Shown here piece after piece: positions 45,946 to 56,914 of a stretch of 64,000 nt of DNA. The notes under the pieces are model-generated. The model did no database searches. It saw only the letters and a program-made list of their open reading frames with translations, and was not told where the DNA came from. Each line of letters opens with the position of its first letter. Within the stretch, counting starts at the first letter, position 1. Origin of the DNA: Eucommia ulmoides (lineage: Eukaryota; Streptophyta; Magnoliopsida; Garryales; Eucommiaceae); the NCBI GenBank assembly GCA_016647705.1, contig CM028335.1, forward strand, positions 36,748,712-36,812,711, in the 5' to 3' direction. The position numbers were made by a program, and so were the translations under genes.

Positions 45946-46439
45946 CTAGGGTTTTGTTTAAGTGTATAACTGGACCGACAAGTGTTTTCCTAAATATCTT
46001 AGGATAGCTAAGAATCAAGTCAAATGTAGTTTTAACTGTTAAAGTAAATTAGACATCGATTGATAGATTGAAGCAGTAAATTAGATATTGATTGATGGAT
46101 TAAAGCATTAATTTTGACATTGATTGATTGGTTGATTTATTTAATTGATATGTCTTGACCGAACCCCATCGGGGCACCTACATATCTCGATAGCTAAAAA
46201 TCAAGTCCAATGTAGTTCGGGACACTTAATGTAAATCAATATTTAGTGGAAAGGATTATTGATTAGAGAAACCAATTCTTGGGTCGTCATATCAATGCAT
46301 GATTGAAAGTGACTGAGATGATTCTCACCTAAGAAACCCCTCGGGAAAATTTGACACTTAGCAGAGTTTCATGGCCACATCCCACATGGGACTGCCAACA
46401 AGGACTAAAAAACTTCCCGTGAGAAATTTACCTTGGGTA

Positions 46440-46685
46440 AAATGTGCCCCAGTCATAGACTGGGGCTTGATGACGCTTGTTTCTTTTTCAGAGATTTTTT
46501 TATTACTTTTCTTAACTTTTAAATTTTGTCCCAGTCGTAACTGGGGTGAATCTTATCAAGAATTATTGATAGAGAAATCTAATATAATGTGCCCCAACTC
46601 TATCTGGAGAGAGTCCTATCACAGGATCACAATGGAAAAACCGGATATAATATGCCCCAAATCTAGTTGGGGTGCAAGATTATGT
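46440..46685 (+). repeat. GCCCCAG/CTGGGGC hairpin cluster (D1)
   Basis: A perfect hairpin has nine-base arms GCCCCAGTC (46446-46454) and GACTGGGGC (46458-46466) around ATA. Related units follow at about 46530 (CCCAGTCGTAACTGGGG), 46592 and 46653 (CCCCAAATCTAGTTGGGG). They are separated by GAGAAATCTAATATAATGT-like spacers of about 60 bases. Confidence 0.88.
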
Positions 46686-47600
46686 CCTAAGCGTTCGGGA
46701 GAATATAACAAAACCCACATGGGGCTACCCATGTATCCTGAACTGAGTGCGTAAGTTTTAATGTTCGATTGAGTTTGAAAACCTCATTGGGTTGTTTTTG
46801 TATTTTGATTTAGAAATCATGTCAAGTTTTTGTATCGGATAATCATTGTTTCGCTTGATCAAATGACCGAAACCCATCAAGGTTAGCTACATACCTTAAT
46901 TTCCTTGGTCAGGAATCAAGTTGAAGCGTAGTTTAGTCTTCACTAATGATTTTATCTTTTCTTTCAGATTATTGACCGAACCCATAAAGGTTACTTATGT
47001 ATCCCAAACTTTATCGAGAATTAGGTTGAAACGTGGTTTGTAGTCAGGCATCATTTGTTGTTTACGAAGGGATTAAAATCGGCTTGCTAGGGAGATTGAG
47101 GGACATCTTCGAAGATGTACCCTTGACACAGGGCTGAGAGAAAATCGTAAACTTAACACTTCTCTAGTTTCGACCGGACCTACTTGGGTTTCCTACATAT
47201 CTTGGTGAGTTACCAAGGATTAGGTCGTAACGGAGTTCCAAACTTTTGATGAATGATTTTTTTTTTTATTTAAAATGGCGACTGAACCCATATGTGGGTT
47301 GCCTACATATCTCAAATAACTAAGGATCAGGTCGACACATAGTTTATTCTTGATAAAGGGTTTTTATTTAAGATGGAAACTGAACCCGTATGTGGATTGC
47401 CTACGCATATCAAGTAGTTGAGAATCAACTCGTCACAAATTTCATTCTTGATGATTGATTTCTATGATTTGGGCATTTCATTTTACGTCACGGGATGCAA
47501 ATGAATGCTGTTTCGATAAAAAAATCCCGAATAGGTTGAAATGTACCCTAGTCTCTGATTAAGGCAGTGTAACACCTGAATACACTTGCCTACGTGTTGG

Positions 47601-49059
47601 AAGGAAAAGGACTTCTAAAATGGAAAGTCAATTCCTAGGATTCGCCCGTTGGTGTAACACCTAGGCTATGCAATTTTCATTTAGTTTAGACAGAATTGAT
47701 GCAATGGATTACTTGAAGTGCTAAGGTTCACAGATTATTTGTTTAGAGTTGAATGATAAACCTTTTCCTTTCTATTTGGTCATTTGCTTCAAGTATTTTT
47801 CTTTGAATGTCAGCATATAGGTAGCCTGTGTCCATTTCCTAAATTTTTGACAACCAAATTATTGTTAGAAGAAAAAAAATATGTCTTTGTTCCTTGGTTT
47901 TGTCGCCTGAACGGTGGATGTTGTCTTCTTCTTTTAGCAATTCTTCGTTTATCGACGGTCTTTTTCTTTTGTCAAATCTCCATCCTAGAGATAACTCTAG
48001 AGTGTATCAATCTTACCTTGAAATCTAATATACCCCGAATTTTGATAGCGGAGGAAGTAGAGAATCGGGAAGAAAAGAAAATGAGTTTCATTCCTGATGT
48101 GAACTTCACCAAAGATTAGTGGGACCCGAAACCAACTTAGGCTTTCTTTGCGAGGATCGAACTAAATAAGATTTGTAATGAAATAAGAAATACAAAAATT
48201 GAAAGATAGATTACCTCGACCCAACGTTTATGAATGAAACGCGAACCAAAGGTATAGAGTAACTACCTTGACCCAATGATTATAAGTGAATCATGAACCA
48301 AAGGTATAAAGTTTGAACGCCACAAGAAATTCTTGATAAGTTCGGGAAAAGTTCTCTAAAGAACTTAAGAAAAAACTCTTACAATTATATTAATCAAAAT
48401 AAATGTCCAAGTGTGAAATTCGTAGGTCTACAAAGCCCCTTAAAAAGGCGGCCAAGAGAATAATAAACCCTAGTACACTTGGAAATTTGTGGGTCTACAT
48501 GGAGGAAAAAGGAAACCTTGAAATCTAATTACTAAATAAAGAATAAGGAAGCTTCCTAATTTGCCTTACATTCCTAGTTGGTAAAGGAAAAGATTTACTT
48601 AGCAATCAAGCCTTACAAATGATCAAATAAATATCCTAAATTAAAATTAAAAGACTAATAAATAAAATAAATATGCTGAATTTTGTGGTCCTCATGCCTT
48701 GGCCCATTAAAGTTCATGTTTAAGCCTCTTCACTTGTCTTGATGAGATGAATTAGGCTTTTATTGTCTGATAGACCTAATTTGGGCTTAACTATTGTAGA
48801 TATGGGCCAAATCTCTTGAATTAGCCCATTAAGTGCTGCATTGATTTTTTTCTTTGATCTTGCCCTAATAATAAGCCCAACTTGAACATATAACGGATCC
48901 TATGATGGTACTCATTGATTTTCATCAATTCCTCCTGCTCTAAGTCATCCAAATCCGTTCATTTTGAAATGTTTTTTCAAGGGCTTTTCTAGTCGTCGAT
49001 TTTGAAAAACTTCTTGGGCTGGGATTTTATGTTGAAAACAAACTCGCCACCTAGCATAG
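47601..49059 (-). other. Noncoding segment, Tat leader of D2 at right
   Basis: There is no recognisable coding domain. A 57-bp direct repeat pair (TACCTCGACCCAACG.., TACCTTGACCCAATG..) lies at 48211-48322. From about 48040, GAATTTTGATAGCGG and the right edge ACTCGCCACC (49032-49041, reverse TGGCGAGT) resemble the D1 leader and primer site. Between the two leaders no gag-pol remains. Confidence 0.5.
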
Positions 49060-51740
49060 GGTTAAATGGTGTGCTAGGTTACTGGGAGTTTTAGAAATTC
49101 ATTTTACTTTGAAAAGACCCATGCTTTGACTTTATTAGTTCTATGTAACAGAGATATTCTTAAAGTTCGGGGGTCAGTTATGCTTAGGAAAGGTTTTACG
49201 CACCCCAAGACACCCGTCTGTAAATAGTAACTTAGTATAAATGAATATTCACTATTAAACACTACCCGAGTAATTTTCTTTGATTTACTTAAACAAAACA
49301 ATTTTATTTTTATTTTTTTAAGTTTTTCCTTTTTTTATGTATTTTATCACGATGTGAGTAGTAAAGGTTATCTATTATGCAACTATAATTAGAAATACAA
49401 ATATTTTTGTGTTTTAACAAAATAAAAGCAGTAAATACTATACTACACTAAACTATTCTAGACATTGACAACCCAGTAGCAGTTTGTAAGAGACATGAAT
49501 ATAAATATGCAAGCTATATGAAATGCAAACTAAGACTATATTATTTGGATATGCAACTGATCCCGCATGTGGGTAGCCTACGTATCTCGGATGAATGAGA
49601 ATCAGGTCTTTATGTAGTTCGTTTATGTTAGGTTAAACTATATGATTTGTTTATTAAAGGTGTAATCAAACCCTTATGTGGGATGCCTACGTATTTTCGC
49701 GGGTAACCAAAGATCAGGTTATCACGTAGTTCATTCCATTTTCTTTCATGCGTTCTTCATGTTCTTGATGTGTTCTTAATGTTCTTGATGTTCTTGACAT
49801 GATAGTTTGATGATTTTGACATGTTTTCTACATTATTATTTTGATTTTACGTGCTATGTATATAAAATTTAAGTATGAATAATACATGATCATGCTATGT
49901 GCAAGCATAATATACATATTTAAGCTAAGATCAAAGGGTGTTTCAAGAAGACATACCTACTTAGGGTATGTGGTATTCCCTAAGTGATTGCTTTATTTTC
50001 CTTCTTGATCTTCTTGGTTTGAACTCAATCGGTTGACGTCAACTTCTTGAGTTCTTATTCTAAGAACCTAGAGAACATCTAATTAGGGGAAGTAGTCTTT
50101 CCTAAGTGATTACCTTCCTTACCTCCATGATCTTCTTGGCTTGTCTTTGATCGGTGACTATCAACCTCTTAAATTTTTGCTCCAAGAACCTCAAGAACAC
50201 CCTCCAGGACCAGATTTCAACAGAATAACAATGTGTTATTCAAGAGAATTTCTTGAAACGTCTGGCACCCGAGGGAGTTACTTGAGTTTAGAGAGAGAAG
50301 CTAGGGTTCCAAGACTTAAAAAAATGAGAAACAAGGTCCCTCTATTTATAGGTCAAGGGCCTGAGCATTTATTAATGCCCAGGTCACACCAGTCTCTTCC
50401 TTAGGGATTGTTTAGCCTAGGGGACATGCTACCTTGATTTGATATTGTTTAGCTTTGAACAAATTTTAGGTGCAAGGAAAGATCTTCAAAGATTTGGTAA
50501 TGATTAGCAATCATTACTAATCATTACCCCTCCTTCCATCCTATTGGTTGTACATGGGTGCATAAATATCTTGATGTGACACTTTCGGTTTGGTTTAGGG
50601 GCTAAGTACCGGTTAGTTTCACTATTTCGGTTTAGTTGCCATTAAAGCTTTCAAGGTGCATTGAACATGGTCCTAATGATTCAATTGGAATTTAATGCAC
50701 TATGATGACTCAATTATTGGTGAGCACACATCCGGTTGATTTTAGGTCGAATTAGGTTAGTTTGTCATCTAACCGACGGTTGGATTTCAAGGTTTCAAGT
50801 TAACTCTAAGATATTTTGAGAAAACATCTAGATTCAATGCATTCATCCATTCCAATTCATACCTATGCAATTAATTATTGATGGTATATGCATTTAATGA
50901 TCATTAAATACATGGGTAAGGTAGTAAACCGGTTCGGTTGAATTTTGATAACAGGTAGTCATATTTCTAGGTTTTCGGTTAACTCTAAGATATTTTGATC
51001 AACATACCTTGATACCTTAAATATGTCCTATCCATGTCATCCTAAGAATTTAATTCTTAATGGTATGGGTATTTAATGCTCATTAAATGCCTAAAGAATT
51101 TAATTCTTAATTGTATGGGTATTTAATGCTCATTAAATGCCTAAATTAGGTGGCGAACCGAATCGGTTTAGTTTCGATAACGGTTAGTTATATACTAAGT
51201 GTCTTAGTTTCTTTCATTAGATATTTGTATAGGGAATATCTAGGGTTTCTTTGGTCATTTAAAGTCTCCTTTGTGAGCCTCTTAATGATAGTTATACCCT
51301 TAATTCATTGGGCCTAGGGTGATTTGTCAAGACAAACTTGGTTTGTTGCAATTACAAACCAAGCCCAAGTCCTTAATCACCTTGGTGATTTAGGCCTTGT
51401 CATGACCTTTCCAAGCCTTGATCAAGGTCTATTGGATTGCTTCTAAATGGTATTTGATGTAATATGCATAAATAAAATAAATATTTTTGGTGTTAAATTG
51501 ACAAAATTTAGTAATAGTAAATGTTTCAAGGTCAGAGTAGGCAACCAAGGTAATGGTTTGAAATATCCTATAATTAAAGGGTCGTATCTAATCTTTATTC
51601 ATGCTAGAGGTGATTTAATGAATATTAACCTTTAATAATTTCATTTTATAACCTCCTTAATTTTATGAATTTTGAGGTTGACCCGAAACTTGTACTTTCG
51701 ATTCGACACTAATTGGGCAGGACAAAATGCGGTATCTGCA
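49060..51740 (-). mobile_element. Tat LTR D2, about 2.7 kb
   Basis: On the reverse strand it starts TGCAGATACCGCATTTTGTCC at 51740. It carries the GTTATGCTTAGGAAAGG module (49180-49200) near its end, CCTACGTATCTCGG..ATCAGGTC..TAGTTC modules (49575-49730), and several perfect palindromes in the 50490-51140 region. A short open frame at 50141-50404 is not recognised and is most likely chance. Confidence 0.75.
50885..51143. repeat. Palindromes and 50-bp tandem duplication in LTR D2
   Basis: ATTTAATGATCATTAAAT near 50893 is a perfect 18-base palindrome. At 51044-51143 a 50-base unit occurs twice; each copy contains AAGAATT/AATTCTT arms around T and ATTTAATG/CATTAAAT arms around CT. GTAATGATT/AATCATTAC arms around AGC lie near 50500. 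Confidence 0.85.
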
Positions 51741-51904
51741 GTTGCCTTTCTTTGTCATGCGAATTTACTCGTAATGACAAAAAAAGAGACACATATATTT
51801 TGTTCCACTAGACATGAAATGTAAAAGATATGTATTTAAATGCTTATAGTGATTTGGTGAGAGAGAGTTTAGCCGACTCTCCTCGGTGAGATGTTTTCGT
51901 ATCC

Positions 51905-52705
51905 ATGATCAGAGACGGAGATTCTTCGCATTTGTCATCAAAGAGTCCCTTCTTCTCTGCCACCAAAGACAAGGCTTTTTTTTTTCCATCCCCAGAGTTT
52001 GAAATGCTTCACTTTCATCCTCGAATATATGTATATTTCTCTTGTATCACCAGAGATAGACATGTTCTCTCTATCACCAAAGATAGGCATTCCTCTCTAT
52101 TACCAAAGATAGGTATTTCCCTCTGTCACCAAAGATAGACATTTCTCTCATCACCAAAGATAAGAATTCTTCTCCATCACCAAAGATAGGTATTTCCCTT
52201 TATTACCAAAGATAGGCATTTTTCTCTATCACCAAAGATAGGTATTCCTCTCTCTCATCAAAGATAGGCATTTTCCTCTATCACCAAGGATAGGCATTTC
52301 TCTTTATCACCAAAGACATTCCCTTCTATCACCAAAGACAGACATTTCTCTCTATTACCAAAGATAAGCATTCCTCTCGAACACCAAAGATTGGTATATA
52401 TCACCAAATATAGGCATTCTTCTCTATCACTAAAGATAGGCATTCTACTCTATCACTAAAGATAGGCATCTATCACCAAAGACATGAATTTCTCTCTGTC
52501 ACCAAAGATAAGCATTCTTCTCTATTGCCAAAGATAGGCATTTATCACCAAATATAGGCATTTATCTCTATCACTAAAGATAAACATTTATCAACAAAGA
52601 TAGGCATTCTTCTATATCACCAAAGATAGGTAACTATCACTAAAGATAGACATTTTCTCTCTATCACCAAAGATAGACATTTTCATCTATCACCAAAGAT
52701 AGGGA
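51905..52705 (-). repeat. About 28-bp tandem array with CTATC/GATAG hairpins
   Basis: Roughly 25-30 units of the type CTATCACCAAAGATAG followed by GCATTTCTCT. The hairpin arms CTATC/GATAG flank ACCAAA (ACCAGA in the D1 array). Unit length varies by loss of the CATTCYTCTCT spacer. Confidence 0.92.
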
Positions 52706-52954
52706 TTGGTTGCTTTGATGGATTTAATTAATTGTTTGATTGTAGATCAATATTTTTGGTGGAAAGGCTCTTGGCTAGAGAAACCAATTCCTGGGTCCTC
52801 ATATTAATACATGATTAAAAATGACTAAGAGAATTCTAACCAGAAAAACTCTCGGGGAAACTCGACACTTAGTAGCGTTTCTTGGCCATATTCTAATTGG
52901 GATTGCCTGACGAGTACTAGAAAACTTCCTGGGAGAAATTTAACCTCGGATAAA

Positions 52955-53170
52955 ATGTGACCCAATCGTAGACTGGGGCTTGACAATGCTTATTTATTTT
53001 TAGGGATTATAGATTTTAGTTGGAGATTGATGCGTGTCTTATATCAAGAAACTCTCTACGGAGAAAATCTAATATAATATGCCCCAGCCCTTGCTGGGGT
53101 GACTCCTATCATAGAATCTCAACGGAGAAATCAGATATAATCAGCCCCAGCTTTAGCTGGGGCACGGGAC
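52955..53170 (+). repeat. GCCCCAG/CTGGGGC hairpin cluster (D2)
   Basis: The best unit has nine-base arms GCCCCAGCT (53144-53152) and AGCTGGGGC (53155-53163) around TT. Another at about 53081-53100 has GCCCCAGC/GCTGGGGT arms. The first (near 52966, ACCCAATC..GACTGGGG) has lost pairing. Spacers read GAAATCAGATATAAT-like. Confidence 0.88.
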
Positions 53171-53734
53171 TATCTCTTGAGCGTTTAGAGGATGTGGCAG
53201 AGCCTACATGGGTTGCTATTATATCCTAAACTGAGCGTGCAATTGAAATGTTTATTTTAGTCTGGAAACCCCATTGGGTGGTTCATGTATTATCGATACA
53301 AATGTTTTGATGATGATCGTCAGATGTTCGAAACCTACCTGGGCTATCTACATACACCGCTTTTCCTAGGCTAGGAATCCAGTCGAAATATAGTTCGGCC
53401 TTTGCTGTGCTATTTTAGATTTGTCAACTGTACCCACTTGGGCTTCTTGCGTACTTTGGTAATCTACCAAGAATCATGTAAACGCATTGTTTGAGCACAG
53501 GTATCCTTTGTTGTCTATTTAACAAAAGGATTGGAAGTCAACTTCTTAACGAAGTCGAGGGACTTCGCGGGAGATGTGCCTTGATACAGGGCTGAGAAAA
53601 TGTCATGATGTTGACCTCTCTCTGGCTTCGACTGAACCCACTTGGGTTTCCTATGTAACTTGAGGATCTACCAAAGACAGGTTGAAGTACAGTCTGCTGG
53701 GGATGGAGGAATATTGTTTAAGGTGATGACCTAA

Positions 53735-55201
53735 TGTACGTGCGAGGATTTCACGTCCTCACGATATTGACTACTCGCAAGTTTACGAGGTCTAGTTTTA
53801 ATATAATGGATCTTGTAAGATCGAATATCATTCCACTGGGAACACGTGTAATTTGGTTAAATATTGTGATTGACATAGTCTCATATTAGCTCGACTAATA
53901 AAAAATTGTTTGTATTCTATTTAATCTACCAAGATAAATGACAACTATTAGGTTAGTTCTAATTACACTAATTACTTAGGTATTAATTTATTTCACATAA
54001 TGCATAATTGACTTCATTTAGTTAGCTATAACGGTGTTTATCTATTCCGACAATCTCTGTATCGATAACTCCTCTACTACCTCTCCCGAGTGTAAGACGG
54101 GGGATTACACGACTTTGTGTCAACGAAGAAGTCCCCCTCAATGCCTTAACAACCCTAGGTCGCGTGAGTCTTGAGCCAACGTCATGGATTACATACGTTC
54201 TAACGCCCTCCCCGGTCGTTAGAACGTCACGTTACGTTTACCCTAGTCTGAATCTGGGGTTACCTCTCCTGAGTGTCAAACCCTTTATTCTCGAGTTATC
54301 AATACAAGCATAATATCAAGAATAATGGTAAACACAATCAGATTTAGACAAACATTCATTAAGGTAACATTAATTCATTCAACTAACAATTACATGATTT
54401 CAACAACACCTGAGTAACATTTAACTAATACTACATGATCTTACCCATATACCATACAAAACAAGAGTGATTTAACATCATGAGATATGGAAAAGTAATT
54501 ACAAAGATAAAAATAAGAGAAGAACGATAAAATCTGAAAGTGAAACGATCTACTGTCGCTAATGATCAATTCGCAAATGATTCCTCTTTGCCCAAATGAT
54601 GAACCTCCTCCTTGATCTCTCAAAGATAGCTTAAGAACTCTATATTAGGGTTAAGGATGCTCAACCACCCTTTTCAGACATGTGGGAGTGGTATTTATAA
54701 GCCTAAGGTTTCGAAAATATCTAAACAGATATTTTCCTCTGTGCAGAGCTGTTCGCCGCGGCGGTTAGGATCACCGCTGCGGCGATGGGTGAGTCGGTTA
54801 GTGCGCCACTACGGCGGTGAAGCTTTTTACAAATTCTTTGTTGTTTCACCACCGCGGCGGTGGCTTCTATCGCTGCGGCGGTGGAGCCTTTAGGCAGAAA
54901 TCACAATTCTCTATTATTTAACCGCCGCGGCGGTGGCTTTTATCGCTGTGGCAGTGGAGCCTTTGAGCAGAAATCACAATTCTTTGCACCTTCACCACTT
55001 CGGCGGTGACTTGCTGTCATGAAACCTTATCTTTTTCCTTCGTTTCTTCGCCATTCTCCCACCGTTTTGCTTGTTTATAGCTCGTTTACATCCCTACACC
55101 TGAATAACATAAATACTAACAAAAACACAATAAAAGTTTAATTAAACACTCAAAAACTGGCAAATTCAGTTTAGAAATAGATAGGTATTTTACACTTATC
55201 A
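53735..55201 (-). repeat. 3' LTR of Athila-like element
   Basis: About 1467 bp. On the reverse strand it starts TGATAAGTGTAAAATACC at 55201 and ends near ATTAGGTCATCACC (boundary at 53735 is approximate). It matches the solo LTR 38242-39589 along its length, including the reverse of AGAGGTAACC..GACTAGGGT modules (54060-54290). The TATA box TATAAATA lies at 54692-54699 on the reverse strand. Confidence 0.88.
54750..55015 (-). repeat. GC palindrome array in Athila LTR
   Basis: Copies of the perfect 16-base palindrome CACCGCCGCGGCGGTG and relatives (CACCGCTGCGGCGATG, ATCGCTGCGGCGGTGG) recur about every 40-60 bases, with AAATCACAATTCT-type spacers. They contain GCCGCC, the core of the ERF-bound GCC box. 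The surrounding DNA is about 30-35% GC by eye, so the array stands out. Confidence 0.9.
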
Positions 55202-55216
55202 AATACCCCCAAACTT
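55202..55216 (-). promoter_or_regulatory. Polypurine tract of Athila-like element
   Basis: On the reverse strand AAGTTTGGGGGTATT directly precedes the LTR start TGATAAGTG. This is the plus-strand primer position. Confidence 0.85.
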
Positions 55217-56914
55217 ATAATTTTGCTAGTCCTTGAGCAAAACATCCTAACATTAAATTAAACTATCTACTCTAATTAGCTAATTTCTCAACCAAAAATA
55301 ACTAAACATTACCAAATCGGAAATAAACACATGTGAGATTCAAATTTAATCGAAGAGGCCATGTGGTCTTCCCTCAACAGCTGGTAATCAAATCAAGTTA
55401 AGGAATAACACACATCATGTGGTGTTCTAGAATTTCAACACTCGATATCAATCAAAACCATTCTAGATCCATTTGAAAAGTGTATGTGTGTGGACTAAGA
55501 TGTATAACGAATCAAACACCGAATTGGATTATTCAATAAATAAGTTCATGACTTAAACTTTTAAAAGATTCAGGAAAACCATACTCTTGACTGGGCTTTA
55601 CTATCCACTAATGTAGGTTCAGATATTCACAGAGATCAATAGGGCTTGGCTTGGCTTTAAAGAACGACCAAGGGTATCGTGGCCATAGAAAATATAAAAT
55701 CTATATAATCTAACGATACCCGAGGCACGAACGCTTGTCACTAAATCTCTCTCGTGACCCCATACGTTGAAAATACAACCCTGAACAAGATTTAATAAAC
55801 TTGTATTCACTTGTCACTACAACTGAAATTAAAAACTATATTCACATAGTTGTTGTTGTTGTTGTTGTTGTTTTTTTTTGAAAAACCCCCCAAACTATTC
55901 AAATTTGTACATTTCAGGGGCGTACAAATATACTAAAAATACTGACAAGTAAATATGCTAATATCAAACCAATAACATTTTCTCCGAAACCCCAATCGCT
56001 TACTTCAGGTAGCATAAACTAATGCTACCTAATTTCACTCACTTTTGACTTTTATCCTTAGCGACAACGGTTTAGAAAGATTGAATTGGCATATGTATTA
56101 AAAACGAGTTCAGAATTGAAAAGTTTATGGGCTTCGACAGGGGAACGAGGGAATAATTTTTCAGGTTAGATTCAAAAGGTTCAAGCGATAAAGGTGAAGG
56201 CCTATATCATGTCTCCGGAATTACCTCACCTATAATTTCGCCTCAAGCCTCCCCCAATCAAGTTCTAGATTCCTTATTTCTGTCATGAACTTATTACTAA
56301 ATAATCGTCATCAAATCATTCAACTAATTATATAATGAGTCCATGCGATTGTGCGATTTAGGATCAAAATAACTTTCACCTAATCGACATGCTAAGCACA
56401 CAAAACACACATGAATGGTATCACCCTTGACCTCAATATACACTTAGGGGATCATTTTCATCATCGGAACATAGCTCAGATGAACCCAAAAACTCAACAT
56501 GCACTTACAACTTCATTCATTAATATCACTATTCTAAATCTAAAACTAACATACATACACTAACTAAACATTATACAAACATAAATGGAAATTTAAATGT
56601 AACTTAACTAGACATTAACATCTACATTATAAATTAGAACGTCCACAAAGCGTAATTACGCATACATAAGCATCCATATAATATACATAAAAAAAAATTG
56701 GTCAAATTTTTGTTCATCCTTTTTTACAAAAATTTCAAAGTGGATGAATACTATGGATAGCATCATAATATAAACACCATCACACTCCCCCAAACTTAAA
56801 CAAGACAGCGTCCCTACTGTCGGAGTAGCCAACCCAATTTCAACATATAGTATGTAGGGAAAAATATTGGGTCGGAACACATACCTAGGAGATGAGACGT
56901 GGAAGTCTCACCTC
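55217..56914 (-). other. Noncoding region between env-position ORF and LTR
   Basis: No coding domain is seen in 1.7 kb. It includes a (GTT)n microsatellite at 55849-55872, a purine tract TTTGGGGGGTTTTTC near 55885, and a second polypurine-like TTTAAGTTTGGGGGAGTGTG (reverse of 56781-56800), almost identical in core to the true tract. Confidence 0.7.

Larger units (their letters stand above)
45101..47600 (-). mobile_element. Noncoding 3' region of Tat element (D1)
   Basis: No coding domain appears in 2.5 kb. It consists of a purine tract at 45101-45116, an array of about 29-bp units (45255-45945), CTACGTATC/AGGTCG modules, and CCCCAG/CTGGGG hairpins (46440-46680). The matching region beside D2 is 51741-53734, in the same order. 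This is the usual place for tandem repeats in Tat-type elements. Confidence 0.7.
51741..53734 (-). mobile_element. Noncoding 3' region of Tat element (D2)
   Basis: Same order as 45101-47600: purine tract (51741-51752), short-unit array (51905-52705), GGAAAGG..GAGAAACCAATTC, the hairpin cluster (52955-53170), and CTACGTA-like modules. It ends where the Athila LTR begins at 53735, so the Athila element appears inserted into it. Confidence 0.72.

Noticed and set aside
46371-46754. 127-residue forward ORF
   Set aside because: It crosses the CCCCAG hairpin cluster in a noncoding Tat 3' region, opposite to the element strand, and shows no domain.
47784-48119. 111-residue forward ORF
   Set aside because: No recognisable domain; it lies in the noncoding interval between Tat relics and ends in the leader repeat.
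52258-52443. 61-residue reverse ORF with repeated LSLVIE/NAYL words
   Set aside because: Reading of the about 28-bp tandem array.
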